25,686 bases of DNA from Bacteroidales bacterium UBA5382. GTDB taxonomy: Bacteria; Bacteroidota; Bacteroidia; Bacteroidales; Dysgonomonadaceae. Every line of letters starts with the position of its first letter. Positions within the stretch are counted from its first letter, which is position 1. Under the pieces are notes generated by a model that saw nothing but the letters and a program-made list of their open reading frames with translations, had not been told where the DNA came from and did not search any database. Positions 8,425 to 16,358 of this stretch are shown in pieces. Made by a program: the position numbers and the translations under genes. The stretch covers positions 109,830 to 135,515 of the forward strand of contig DHOU01000038.1 in NCBI GenBank assembly GCA_002409745.1. Direction: 5' to 3'.

Positions 8425-9948
8425 TCAATGTTTAAAATGCCGGATACCCGTTACGACCATCGCCAACCCTTTTTCGTTGCAAAAATCAACGGATTCATTG
8501 TCTCTGATAGATCCTCCGGGTTGTATAACGGCGGTTATTCCGGCCTTGTGAGCGATTTCCACACAATCCGGAAATGGAAAAAATGCATCGCTGGCCATGA
8601 CCGCGCCGTTTAAGTCGAAGTGGAATATTCCGGCTTTTTCAATGGCCTGTTTTAATGCATCCACTCTCGATGTTTGGCCGGTTCCGGAAGCGACCAATTG
8701 CTTATTCTTTACCAAGACGATGGCATTGGACTTGGTGTGTTTCACCAACTTATTGGCAAAAATCAAATCGTCTGTTTCCCTTGCTGTCGGGGCTGTCTTG
8801 GTAACCGTTTTCAAATCATTTACCGATTGGACACTTTCATTTTTTTCTTGTGCGAGTATACCATTCAAAGCCGAACGGTATAGCCAAGGCGTTTTGTTTG
8901 TCTCTATCGATTTTTGTTTCAAAATTATACGATTTTTCTTTTGAAACAAAATATCTAATGCTTCTTTTGTATAATCGGGTGCTATAATCACTTCGAAGAA
9001 AATTTGATGAATCGCTTCCGCAACGGCTTTGTCTATCGGTTTATTGATCACTACAATTCCTCCGTAAGCCGAAACCGGGTCGCCGGCTAATGCTGCATCC
9101 CAAGCTTCTTTTACCGTCGGCCGGCTAGCCATGCCGCAGGCATTGTTATGCTTGAGAATGGCGACCGAAGTATCGTCGAAATCGGCCATCAGGGAGATGC
9201 CCGCATCGATATCGAGAAGATTGTTGTACGATATTTCTTTGCCATGCAGTTGCTCGAACAGCGCATCGAAGTCACCGTAAAAAAGGCCTTTTTGATGAGG
9301 GTTCTCTCCGTATCGGAGCGTCTTCCCGTTGTCGACTGCAAGGCGCAGAGCCGAGTGCGATTCTTGATCGAAATATTCGAAGATGGCCGAATCATACTTC
9401 GACGAAACGCCAAAAGCCTCTTTTGCAAAAAAACGGCGGTCATCAATAGTACTGCTTCCTTGACTTTCCTTCAATAAATTGAGCAAAGGCATGTATTGTT
9501 TTTTAGAAGCCACGATGAGGACATCCTTATAGTTTTTTGCGGCTGCCCGGATAAGCGATATGCCGCCGATATCTATTTTCTCGATAATTTCTTCTTCCGT
9601 TCCTCCGGCTGCGAGGGTTTCTTCAAAAGGATATAAATCGACGATTATCAAATCGATTGTAGGAATATCATACGATTTCACCTGTTTCTTATCCGACTCA
9701 TTATCGCGTTGGTAAAGGATTCCACCGAAAACTTTCGGATGGAGCGTTTTAACACGTCCTCCTAATATGGCGGGGTATCCGGTGAGGTCTTCTACCGTTT
9801 GACATTCATATCCTAACGATTGGATAAAGTCGTGGGTACCTCCGGTCGAAATGAATTTTACATGCAAATCGTTTAATACGCGAAGAATCTCTTCTAAACC
9901 GTCTTTATGAAAAACGGAGATAAGAGCTGTCTGAATTTTCTGTGACAT
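8425..9948 (-). CDS. purH: Bifunctional AICAR formyltransferase/IMP cyclohydrolase PurH
   Basis: A 507-residue cytosolic enzyme for the last two steps of IMP synthesis: formylation of AICAR with 10-formyl-THF, then ring closure. The N-terminal MGS-like cyclohydrolase domain (residues 1 to about 190) includes STGGTHDFI and GGRVKTLHPKVFGGIL. The C-terminal transformylase domain has RYGENPHQ and the catalytic KHNNACG stretch, and ends in the FFPFPD, QPGGSIRD and GIRHFKH blocks. Length is normal. It is the first gene of the minus-strand cluster leading into mreB. Confidence 0.97.
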   Translation of the reverse strand: MSQKIQTALISVFHKDGLEEILRVLNDLHVKFISTGGTHDFIQSLGYECQTVEDLTGYPAILGGRVKTLHPKVFGGILYQRDNESDKKQVKSYDIPTIDLIIVDLYPFEETLAAGGTEEEIIEKIDIGGISLIRAAAKNYKDVLIVASKKQYMPLLNLLKESQGSSTIDDRRFFAKEAFGVSSKYDSAIFEYFDQESHSALRLAVDNGKTLRYGENPHQKGLFYGDFDALFEQLHGKEISYNNLLDIDAGISLMADFDDTSVAILKHNNACGMASRPTVKEAWDAALAGDPVSAYGGIVVINKPIDKAVAEAIHQIFFEVIIAPDYTKEALDILFQKKNRIILKQKSIETNKTPWLYRSALNGILAQEKNESVQSVNDLKTVTKTAPTARETDDLIFANKLVKHTKSNAIVLVKNKQLVASGTGQTSRVDALKQAIEKAGIFHFDLNGAVMASDAFFPFPDCVEIAHKAGITAVIQPGGSIRDNESVDFCNEKGLAMVVTGIRHFKH

Positions 9949-9973
9949 ATATACATTCTTTGAAAAAGGAATA

Positions 9974-9981
9974 CAAAGGTA
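9974..9981 (-). promoter_or_regulatory. Probable -7 box of the purH-mre-rodA operon
   Basis: On the minus strand this reads TACCTTTG, matching the Bacteroidetes -7 consensus TAnnTTTG, about 26 nt before the purH ATG. No clear TTTG -33 box is seen at the usual distance. Confidence 0.6.
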
Positions 9982-10085
9982 GAAAATCTATTGTTATTTT
10001 AAGCGGTTTTCGCAGCTAAGTTTCGGATTTATTGAGAAACGGTTTAAATTTCTTACGAAAGGCTGTAATTAGGATATTCTTCGCC

Positions 10086-10107
10086 TTCAAAAAGAACTCT
10101 TTTTGAA
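10086..10107. repeat. Perfect 9-bp inverted repeat upstream of purH
   Basis: TTCAAAAAG (10086-10094), loop AACT, CTTTTTGAA (10099-10107). It lies in the 288-bp gap between purH and the phosphoesterase gene, over 100 bp upstream of the purH -7 box. No T-run follows on either strand, so it is not an obvious terminator. Confidence 0.5.
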
Positions 10108-10141
10108 TCGTGAAACAACTTGAAACAGATTCTTTGGGCGT

Positions 10142-10173
10142 AAAAAAAACAGCCTACAAATCGCTTGCGGGCT
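10142..10173 (-). terminator. Intrinsic terminator of the phosphoesterase gene
   Basis: On the minus strand AGCCCGCAA and TTGTAGGCT pair with one mismatch and one G-U, around a 5-nt loop, followed by G and a run of eight T (A run at 10142-10149 on the plus strand). It lies about 60 nt after the stop of the metallophosphoesterase gene. Confidence 0.7.
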
Positions 10174-10236
10174 GAAACATTGTGACTATCGATAGGAGGC
10201 CAGTCACCTTAATTATAGAGAGAATGAAAAATATAA

Positions 10237-11841
10237 TTAGTTCTTTTTATTTTCTGATAATTGCGGTGCGTAATGTTCTTGCCGTTTCGACTGAATATGC
10301 GTGTAATGGGATTCATATTCCGAGGGGACGCTGAAGCGTAATTGCAATTTTAAATCATTTATCGCAAGTTGTTCCTGACTTTTACCGCTAGTATATTCGT
10401 TGGCGGCGACGCTTTCGGGAGTCGCGACATTCTCCCAGATACTTATTGCAGAAGCCTTTACTTTCTTTATAATCGGTAATTTATGGACTACACTTTTTGT
10501 CAAGGCCGACATTTTTCCGGTGGTCGCTTCCGCCAAATCATCGATGAGGTCGTCGAGATTCTGGAGAAGTTCCTGTTTATTGATGGATGCATGATCCAAA
10601 AGATTTTCATTTCCGCGGTAGTGCGCCAGCAGCATATTCAACGCCGACGGGGACAGGTGCGACATAACGATGTCCGTCAGTTCCTCTGCATGGGGAATGG
10701 TTACAAACGACCGCGCCCATCGGGGAACATAGGCATGAAATGTAGGGTAGTATTCGTGAATGAACCCCCGAAGCATTTCGTTGAAACCTCTTTCTATCTG
10801 CTGTGCCGCATACGTTTGAAAATCCATTCCTTCGGGCAGCGGGTAATCGATGTGTTCGATATATTTCGTTTTGATCGCCATGTTTTCGCCGTTTATATCG
10901 ATAATCCGGTACGGGCAAGGATAGGTGACGATCGATCCGGTTTCGATTTCGTGAAGCGACTGCCCATACGGGTTACTGACACGGGCGATATCGGAAGAAT
11001 GGAAATGCCCCGTGAAAATAATATTCAGCCCGTATTCCATGAAGTATTGTTGCACTTTTGTAAAATCATCGACCAAATAAGGCGTCGCAAATACCGATTG
11101 ATAAGCGAAATGTTCAATCACATTATGGTGAATCATTCCGAGAACTTGTTTGCCAAGAATGCGAGCTACTTGCATTTCGGTACGTAGCCATTCTTCCGTT
11201 TCGGGTTTCAGCGCGCCTCCCGTGATACATTCATCGTGCGAGTCCCCGAGCGATACAAACGTGTTTTGGTCATACTTGCAGGCGTCTAAACATAGAATTC
11301 TGAGCCCGTCGACCGGCTCGCTAACATAACTTAGCGAGTGTTTGTCGCGACTGATGGTATTGCCATACCCGTAATCGGTGTAAATTTCGGCGAACTCTTC
11401 GTCCGAAATCGTTTCGACTTGCTGTGTACTGTCGCCATGAAAACGAACGGCTTCTGGATTATTAATATCGTGATTGCCGGGAATGACAAGGATTTTTATG
11501 CCTTTTTCGCGTAAAGGCTTTAATAAATGTGCTACACCCCGGTGACTCACTTTTTCCCCATCCTTCGTCAAGTCACCCGGGATGAGCACTATATTTACGT
11601 TTTCTTCTAAAAGGTTTGCCACGGCTTCTTTGAGGATGGCTTCGCTTTCGACAAGAAGTTTACGATCGTTACTTAAATAATTCTCCAGCGCCGCTCCTTT
11701 TTCTACAATTAATGAAGGATGCGTATAATGGAGGTCGGATATAACCCCTATTTTTGTTTTGATTGTTTGAGCTGTCATAAAATTCAGGGATGATAAAAAA
11801 AGACTACTTGCGAGAAATAAAAAATATGCGACACGTTTCAT
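10237..11841 (-). CDS. Exported calcineurin-like metallophosphoesterase
   Basis: A 534-residue protein with an N-terminal signal peptide (hydrophobic core residues 5-22, likely cut after TAQ at 25). The dinuclear metal site is complete: DLH (36-38), GD (89-90), GNHD (122-125), HH (238-239) and GHFH (278-281). It should hydrolyse a phosphomonoester or phosphodiester in the periplasm or at the outer surface; the substrate is not evident. The C-terminal 250 residues have no recognised motif and end in a charged tail. It is monocistronic by position, between purH and the divergent YgbA-type gene, with its own terminator. Confidence 0.88.
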   Translation of the reverse strand: MKRVAYFLFLASSLFLSSLNFMTAQTIKTKIGVISDLHYTHPSLIVEKGAALENYLSNDRKLLVESEAILKEAVANLLEENVNIVLIPGDLTKDGEKVSHRGVAHLLKPLREKGIKILVIPGNHDINNPEAVRFHGDSTQQVETISDEEFAEIYTDYGYGNTISRDKHSLSYVSEPVDGLRILCLDACKYDQNTFVSLGDSHDECITGGALKPETEEWLRTEMQVARILGKQVLGMIHHNVIEHFAYQSVFATPYLVDDFTKVQQYFMEYGLNIIFTGHFHSSDIARVSNPYGQSLHEIETGSIVTYPCPYRIIDINGENMAIKTKYIEHIDYPLPEGMDFQTYAAQQIERGFNEMLRGFIHEYYPTFHAYVPRWARSFVTIPHAEELTDIVMSHLSPSALNMLLAHYRGNENLLDHASINKQELLQNLDDLIDDLAEATTGKMSALTKSVVHKLPIIKKVKASAISIWENVATPESVAANEYTSGKSQEQLAINDLKLQLRFSVPSEYESHYTHIQSKRQEHYAPQLSENKKN

Positions 11842-12040
11842 ATTGCTTCAGAATTGATGCTATTGTATGAATGTATTATCCGTTTTTTCTTTCACGGTGC
11901 AATATTACCGCTAAAAACAGATAAAACGCCTCTTTTCCGGTTAAGTTAAAAATAAGATTTTGCTACAAATTTGTTACATAACTTTTTAGACAGTTTTGTC
12001 CAGTCGTCAGGAGCGACGCCGCCGGTAGGGAGAAAAATGA

Positions 12041-12072
12041 TTTGGATAACCGACGCAAAACCTGTATTTTTA
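12041..12072 (+). promoter_or_regulatory. Promoter of the YgbA-type/LuxR operon
   Basis: TTTG at 12041-12044, exactly 20 bp of spacer, then TATTTTTA at 12065-12072 (one mismatch to TAnnTTTG). It points to a transcription start near 12080 and to the ATG at 12097. Longer readings starting at 11971 or 12037 would place the promoter inside the gene. Confidence 0.6.
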
Positions 12073-12096
12073 CACGCTGTTAGAAAACAAGAGGAT

Positions 12097-12432
12097 ATGA
12101 ACGAAGACGAAAAGGTGGTCGTACATAAAATGATTCGATTGTATTGTCGTTCAAAACATCACACCGCATCGGGGTTGTGCGATGAGTGCCTTGCTTTGGA
12201 TCGATATGCAATGAAGCGGTTGGATCATTGCCGATTCGGTGAAGAGAAGCCTACTTGCGGATCTTGTCCTATTCATTGTTATAAGCCCGATATGCGTGAG
12301 CGTATAAAAAAGGTTATGCGCTTTGCCGGCCCAAGGATGTTGTTGTTTCATCCTTTAGATGCCTTTAGCCATCTTTATAAAAATTATCAATCACAATATC
12401 GTTTTAAACGAAAATCCAACCTCGAACCGTAG
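12097..12432 (+). CDS. YgbA-type 'nitrous oxide-stimulated promoter' family protein
   Basis: A 111-residue cysteine-rich protein of the family of E. coli YgbA, known for NO-induced expression (NsrR regulon). Conserved pattern: LCDEC (C28, C31), RLDHCRFG (C45), KPTCGSCPIHCY (C54, C57, C61), then RIKKVMRFAGPRML and HP. The cysteine cluster suggests metal or iron-sulfur binding. The start at 12097 is chosen from the promoter just upstream and the family core; an in-frame extension to a TTG at 11971 has no family support. It lies 12 bp before the ScdA/hemerythrin-LuxR gene, so the two form one operon, which supports a role in nitrosative stress. The biochemical activity is unknown. Confidence 0.85.
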   Translation: MNEDEKVVVHKMIRLYCRSKHHTASGLCDECLALDRYAMKRLDHCRFGEEKPTCGSCPIHCYKPDMRERIKKVMRFAGPRMLLFHPLDAFSHLYKNYQSQYRFKRKSNLEP

Positions 12433-12444
12433 AACTGTTTTGAA

Positions 12445-13314
12445 ATGTCTGTATTAACCATACATAGCGTGTTGGCTGAAGTGCTTGCCGAACATAATGA
12501 ATTGATCCCCGTGGTCAATCGATTCGGCATACGCTTAGGGGTGGGGGATAAAACGATTGGCGATTTATGCCGCGAATATCGTCTTAACCCCGACTTTATA
12601 TTAACGGTGTTAAATGTCTATTTAGAGGATAATTACTATCCGGAAAAAGACCTTCCTTTATTCGATGCCGAACTGATTGCCGCGTATTTTAAGCAAACTA
12701 TAACGAACTATATACGGGATCTGGTACCCAATATCGAGAAGCATTTGAATGCTTTTATCGCGATTAGCGGGGCGGGGAATAAAGAGTTGCTGCTCTTGCA
12801 TGAGTTGTTCGTGCAGTTTAAAAAAGAATTGACCGGGCACATCGAGAATGGATTGAGTGAAGAGGGAAACTTCCGCAATGAGCTTCTGCACGATTTAAAG
12901 AATATCCTTATTAAACATATTTCTTCCGAATACAATCAAAACCTGTGTTATGCCGTTATCTTCTCCGTGTCGTCGCTGGAAAAGGATCTTGCCGCCCACG
13001 ATCGGTTGTGTGACCGAATACTTCGACCGAAACTCAAAGAGTTGGATTCTGCTCGCAAGCAATTTTTAGAAAATTCTTTTCTCCCGGAACCGTCTATCCA
13101 TCACACCGGAAACCAAAAAGATTTGACTAAGCGGGAAATAGAAATACTGAAACTCATCATTCAAGGGCTTTTGAATAAAGAGATTGCCGAAAAACTCAAT
13201 ATCAGTTTGAATACCGTGCTTACCCACCGCAAAAAAATCATTCGTAAAACCGGTGTGAAAACTGTTTCGGGACTTACTTTTTATTGTATCCGAAACGGAA
13301 TCGTGTCGATATGA
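12445..13314 (+). CDS. Transcription regulator: ScdA/hemerythrin-like N-terminus fused to LuxR-type HTH
   Basis: A 289-residue protein. Residues 1-60 resemble the ScdA_N (DUF542) domain of RIC/YtfE iron-centre repair proteins (VVNRFGIRLGVGDKTI in place of the usual cysteine-containing segment). Residues about 80-200 look like a hemerythrin-type helical bundle with scattered His (KHLNAF, LLHELF, GHIEN, LLHDL, HISS, HDRLC), but the canonical HxxxE iron ligands are not all obvious. Residues about 222-285 form a LuxR/NarL HTH (LTKREIEILKLIIQG, NKEIAEKLNISLNTV). There is no receiver domain. Inference: a one-component sensor of NO, oxygen or iron status controlling stress genes. It is coupled to the YgbA-type gene. 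Confidence 0.78.
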   Translation: MSVLTIHSVLAEVLAEHNELIPVVNRFGIRLGVGDKTIGDLCREYRLNPDFILTVLNVYLEDNYYPEKDLPLFDAELIAAYFKQTITNYIRDLVPNIEKHLNAFIAISGAGNKELLLLHELFVQFKKELTGHIENGLSEEGNFRNELLHDLKNILIKHISSEYNQNLCYAVIFSVSSLEKDLAAHDRLCDRILRPKLKELDSARKQFLENSFLPEPSIHHTGNQKDLTKREIEILKLIIQGLLNKEIAEKLNISLNTVLTHRKKIIRKTGVKTVSGLTFYCIRNGIVSI

Positions 13315-13317
13315 TTG

Positions 13318-13345
13318 GGTTGGAGGTTGGAGAATGGAGAGTAGA
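13318..13345. repeat. Four heptamers just after the LuxR-type gene
   Basis: GGTTGGA, GGTTGGA, GAATGGA and GAGTAGA in tandem, beginning 4 nt after the stop codon. The first two are identical and the others share the TGGA or TAGA core. Confidence 0.6.
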
Positions 13346-13417
13346 CCGGCAACTGTAAACTTTGGGATGAAATAACTTGCGAAACTTAACTGTTTTATTT
13401 TTCTCAAAAGGATTTTC

Positions 13418-13425
13418 TATATTTG
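13418..13425 (+). promoter_or_regulatory. -7 box of the ATPase gene
   Basis: TATATTTG, a perfect TAnnTTTG box. A TTTT at 13393-13396 lies 21 bp upstream as a weak -33 element. The start codon is about 70 nt downstream. Confidence 0.6.
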
Positions 13426-13494
13426 TAATCGGAAACGGCTATTTCGGAAATGATTGTTTCGGAAGTTCCGGTTTCCTTTGTAAAAAAGTTTATT

Positions 13495-14814
13495 ATGGAT
13501 TTTTATAATAGAGAAAAAGAAATAGCGCTGCTTCTGAATGTTCAAAAACAGTCGGTGAAAAATGCTCAAATGACCGTTATTACCGGACGCAGGAGAATAG
13601 GTAAAACGCACTTGCTCTTAAAAGCCACGGAAGGACAACCGACACTCTATTTTTTTGTAGCCCGAAAGTCTGAGCGTTTTTTATGTCAGGATTTTGTCCA
13701 TGAAATAAAAGATAAATTGGGGATTCCTATTCTGGGGGAAGTGAACAGTTTTGGAGAACTTTTCAAATTCCTGATGGAGCTTTCCAAAACGCAGCCTTTC
13801 AATCTTATTATCGATGAATTTCAAGAATTTTATACGATTGCTCCCTCTGTCTATAGCGACATTCAGCATTATTGGGACGTGAATAAAGACTCGAGCAAGA
13901 TGAATTTGCTTTTGAGCGGCTCCGTTCATTCGCTGATGCATAAGATATTCCAGAATTCGAAAGAACCTTTGTTCGGCCGTGCGACAGCGTTGCTAAAGGT
14001 GAAACCGTTCGAGACCTCGATATTGAAAGAGATTCTCGCCGATCATCATCCGGATTATACTTCAGAAGATTTACTCGCTCTGTATACTTTTACCGGAGGC
14101 GTTGCAAAGTATATTCAATTGTTGATGGATTCCGGTTCCTATACGTTGGAGGAAATGTTGGATTATATCATTAAAGAAGATTCGACGTTTATTCCGGAAG
14201 GTAAAAATATGCTTATAGAAGAATTTGGCAAAGAATATGCCAATTACTTTACGATTCTTTCGGCTATTGCAAGGGGCGAAACTACAAGGTCAAAGATAGA
14301 AGCCGTTGTCAATCGCGAAATCGGGGGGTATCTAACCAAATTGGAACATGATTATGGATTGATTTCTAAAGTACTTCCTATTTTCTCTAAAGTGGAAACG
14401 AAGAATGTACGCTATACAATAGAAGATAATTTTCTTACATTTTGGTTCCGGTTTATATACAAGTATAGTTATATGGTCGAAATAGGAGCGTTTGAACAAT
14501 TGAAACATCTGGTTATTCATGATTATTCCACCTTTAGCGGGAAGATTTTGGAACGCTATTTTCGCACTCAGTATATGGAGCAGATGCATTTTACACGCAT
14601 CGGCGGATATTGGGACAGAAAAGGAGAACATGAAATAGATTTAATAGCTGTCAATGAACTCGATAAAACAGCAGAGGTGATTGAAATCAAGCGGAACGAG
14701 ACCAATATAAATAAGGGTAAGCTAAGGGAAAAAGGGCTTTATTGTATGAATGCAACCGATGGATTAAAAGGATATGACATAAAGTATAAAGGCCTTTCAA
14801 TGAAAGATATGTAG
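13495..14814 (+). CDS. ATPase_2/DUF234-type ATP-binding protein with PD-(D/E)XK-like C-terminus
   Basis: A 439-residue STAND/AAA-like ATPase. The start ATG at 13495 gives MDFYNREKEI, the usual opening of this family; an in-frame ATG at 13450 adds 15 residues with no family match. Walker A GRRRIGKT (31-38), Walker B LIIDEFQ (about 104-110) and a sensor-like LLLSGS (about 140). A winged-helix region follows (about 260-310). The C-terminal DUF234-type domain carries a nuclease-like pattern: GEHEIDLI, then EVIEIKRN, i.e. D and ExK of PD-(D/E)XK. The family is very common in Bacteroidetes and archaea; its function is poorly known. No partner is evident beyond the small downstream gene. Confidence 0.85.
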   Translation: MDFYNREKEIALLLNVQKQSVKNAQMTVITGRRRIGKTHLLLKATEGQPTLYFFVARKSERFLCQDFVHEIKDKLGIPILGEVNSFGELFKFLMELSKTQPFNLIIDEFQEFYTIAPSVYSDIQHYWDVNKDSSKMNLLLSGSVHSLMHKIFQNSKEPLFGRATALLKVKPFETSILKEILADHHPDYTSEDLLALYTFTGGVAKYIQLLMDSGSYTLEEMLDYIIKEDSTFIPEGKNMLIEEFGKEYANYFTILSAIARGETTRSKIEAVVNREIGGYLTKLEHDYGLISKVLPIFSKVETKNVRYTIEDNFLTFWFRFIYKYSYMVEIGAFEQLKHLVIHDYSTFSGKILERYFRTQYMEQMHFTRIGGYWDRKGEHEIDLIAVNELDKTAEVIEIKRNETNINKGKLREKGLYCMNATDGLKGYDIKYKGLSMKDM

Positions 14815-14862
14815 ATTGATTTTTCATGTTCAACCTTTAAAAGGTCGGACCGCTTTCAATTT

Positions 14863-14894
14863 ACCGGAGATGTCGCCGGGGCGACGTCTCCGGT
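14863..14894 (+). other. Strong hairpin between the ATPase gene and the next small gene
   Basis: ACCGGAGATGTCG (14863-14875) pairs with CGACGTCTCCGGT (14882-14894), 13 bp with a single G-U in RNA, around CCGGGG. No T-run follows, so it is not a standard terminator. It ends 14 nt before the ATG of the small gene and would hold its ribosome-binding region in the leader. Confidence 0.65.
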
Positions 14895-14908
14895 TGTCAA
14901 CTATCACG

Positions 14909-15313
14909 ATGTATCAACAAGATTATATATTAAAATTACTCGATTTGTTCTTCAAGTCTCTCGACCAATGGATTCATGGTACGATAGAAGAGAAGGAACG
15001 GACGTTTCTTGATTTTAACGAGGAGATGTATCGTACTTTTCTAAAAGAGACGCCATCGTTTTTTCGGGAGAAAGATGCCGGGTCTATTATCTCTTATTTT
15101 GAAGCGACGTATCAAGGCGAAGAGCGGCTGGCCCGTATCGAAATATTTTCGGAATTACTTTGTATAGAGGCCGAAAACCGCCCGGTATTCCGGGAACAAC
15201 TTTCTAAACTACATGCGCTTCTTGTCTATATCGATGCAGACAGCCGCACCTTTTCTTTCGACCGGCAAAAGAAGTTGCAGCGTATACAAGAGCTGTTAAA
15301 GGAAAAACGGTAA
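14909..15313 (+). CDS. Hypothetical small helical protein
   Basis: A 134-residue cytosolic protein with no signal peptide or membrane segment, and rich in charged and aromatic residues (helical by composition). The beginning, MYQQDYILKLLDLFFKSL, recalls small helical proteins such as the DUF6483 group, but I cannot confirm membership. The ATG at 14909 is preferred: a longer reading from 14816 would translate straight through the 13-bp hairpin. The gene follows the ATPase on the same strand after 94 bp. Its stop codon (15311-15313) lies within the hairpin of the convergent operon's terminator. Confidence 0.65.
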   Translation: MYQQDYILKLLDLFFKSLDQWIHGTIEEKERTFLDFNEEMYRTFLKETPSFFREKDAGSIISYFEATYQGEERLARIEIFSELLCIEAENRPVFREQLSKLHALLVYIDADSRTFSFDRQKKLQRIQELLKEKR

Positions 15314-15344
15314 AAGAGGACACTTTTTGCCCCTTTCACCGTTT
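15305..15344 (-). terminator. Hairpin terminator between convergent genes
   Basis: AAACGGTAAAAGAGG (15305-15319) and CCCCTTTCACCGTTT (15330-15344) pair at 13 of 15 positions. On the minus strand the stem is followed by a short T-run (TTTTT with the stem end), so it should end the PepSY-like operon. On the plus strand there is no T-run. The stop codon of the plus-strand gene lies inside the left arm. Confidence 0.6.
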
Positions 15345-15363
15345 GGCCATAGAACGACGGCTG

Positions 15364-15801
15364 TCAGTCTTCGTAGCGTAGGAAGTTGCCCGATCGGTCG
15401 AACTTAACTTCCAAGTCGTTATTCATTTCGATTTCATAACCCGACTTCTTCTTTTCCACGGTGATAATGCGTAAATCGCTATGATTCCGGGTTAAAAAAG
15501 AGTAAATCTTCGCCGGCAAAATCGATTGTGGAAACTGCGAACGCTTGCAGTCGATATCTTTCCAATCGCCGTTGGAGGAAAATTCCACTTCGCCCCCGTC
15601 TTTAAAATATACTTCGTACGAAACGGATGTACGGTCGATATCCTTAAATATGACGGATATATTGTCTTTCGAAAAATGTTTTTCGACAAACGTTTGAGCG
15701 CTTTTCGGTAATTGCGCGAACGCGATCTGCTGGTCTCTGTTGTCGGCTTTTACAGCCCATACGCTTATCAATAAAGCGCTTATTAAAAGAATTTTTTTCA
15801 T
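15364..15801 (-). CDS. PepSY-like domain exported protein
   Basis: A 145-residue protein with a signal peptide (KKILLISALLISVWAVKA, likely cut after KADN or VKA) and two PepSY-like repeats (pattern YEVYFKDGGEVEFSSNGDWKDID, then YEIEMNNDLEVKFDRSGNF). PepSY-like proteins are periplasmic beta-rich proteins thought to bind or inhibit other proteins; the ligand is unknown. It starts 18 bp after the stop of the PepSY-like lipoprotein gene, which has the same architecture, so they are tandem paralogues in one operon. Confidence 0.85.
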   Translation of the reverse strand: MKKILLISALLISVWAVKADNRDQQIAFAQLPKSAQTFVEKHFSKDNISVIFKDIDRTSVSYEVYFKDGGEVEFSSNGDWKDIDCKRSQFPQSILPAKIYSFLTRNHSDLRIITVEKKKSGYEIEMNNDLEVKFDRSGNFLRYED

Positions 15802-15819
15802 TTTTTTATTTTTTAGGGG

Positions 15820-16275
15820 TTAGTCCATTTTCTTTAATTCGTGTGTCGTTGCATCGAAAATCAAATCGAACCGGTTAGACAGTTCCACTTCTATTTCCTT
15901 GTCGCTTTGGTCCCGCTCGATGGTAATCACTTTTTCGTCGGGATAGTTTTCGGTAACGTATGCCCTAATCTTCGAGGGGATGATGCTCGAAGGAACGCCT
16001 TCGGGTGACTCGACGCTATCCCATTCGCCGTTTTTTTCAAATTCCACTTTGGTGCCGTCGGTGAAGAATACGGTGTACGACTTGTCCATAAACTCGTTCT
16101 CTTTCATCACGCTCGCTACTTTTTTATCTGCAAAATGCGTGTTCACCAGTGTTTTCGACACCGAAGGGAGATCGGCGAATTGAATATTCTTTTCATCATT
16201 CTTATCGTCACAACTTTGGAATACCAATCCCAATACAGCCAAAAGGCTTACTAATAAAATGTTTTTTGTTCTCAT
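15820..16275 (-). CDS. PepSY-like lipoprotein
   Basis: A 151-residue predicted lipoprotein: signal peptide with lipobox VFQSC (Cys about residue 22) followed by DDKNDE, an acidic stretch fitting surface or outer-membrane sorting in Bacteroidetes. Two PepSY-like motifs follow (YTVFFTDGTKVEFEKNGEWDSVE; IEVELSNRFDLIFDATTHEL). It is paralogous to the next gene downstream. Its promoter carries the same direct-repeat site as that of the two-component system just upstream, so it is a likely target of that regulator. Confidence 0.87.
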   Translation of the reverse strand: MRTKNILLVSLLAVLGLVFQSCDDKNDEKNIQFADLPSVSKTLVNTHFADKKVASVMKENEFMDKSYTVFFTDGTKVEFEKNGEWDSVESPEGVPSSIIPSKIRAYVTENYPDEKVITIERDQSDKEIEVELSNRFDLIFDATTHELKKMD

Positions 16276-16303
16276 AATGGTTCTTTTTGTTTTAACTATA
16301 CGG

Positions 16304-16337
16304 CAAAGGTAGGATGCAAATCTGAATAGAATCTGAA
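16304..16337 (-). promoter_or_regulatory. Regulated promoter of the PepSY-like operon
   Basis: On the minus strand: direct repeat TTCAGATT-CTA-TTCAGATT (16337 down to 16319), 7 bp, then the -7 box TACCTTTG (16311-16304). The two half-sites start 11 bp apart, one helical turn, as expected for an OmpR-family dimer. They cover the place of the -33 box, and no TTTG is seen there, so activation by the regulator is likely. Confidence 0.7.
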
Positions 16338-16358
16338 ATGTGTCGGTCGAATCGATTT

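Noticed and set aside
10483..11187. 234-codon plus-strand frame opposite the phosphoesterase gene
   Set aside because: It is antisense to a well-supported gene with an intact metal site, and is not protein-like.
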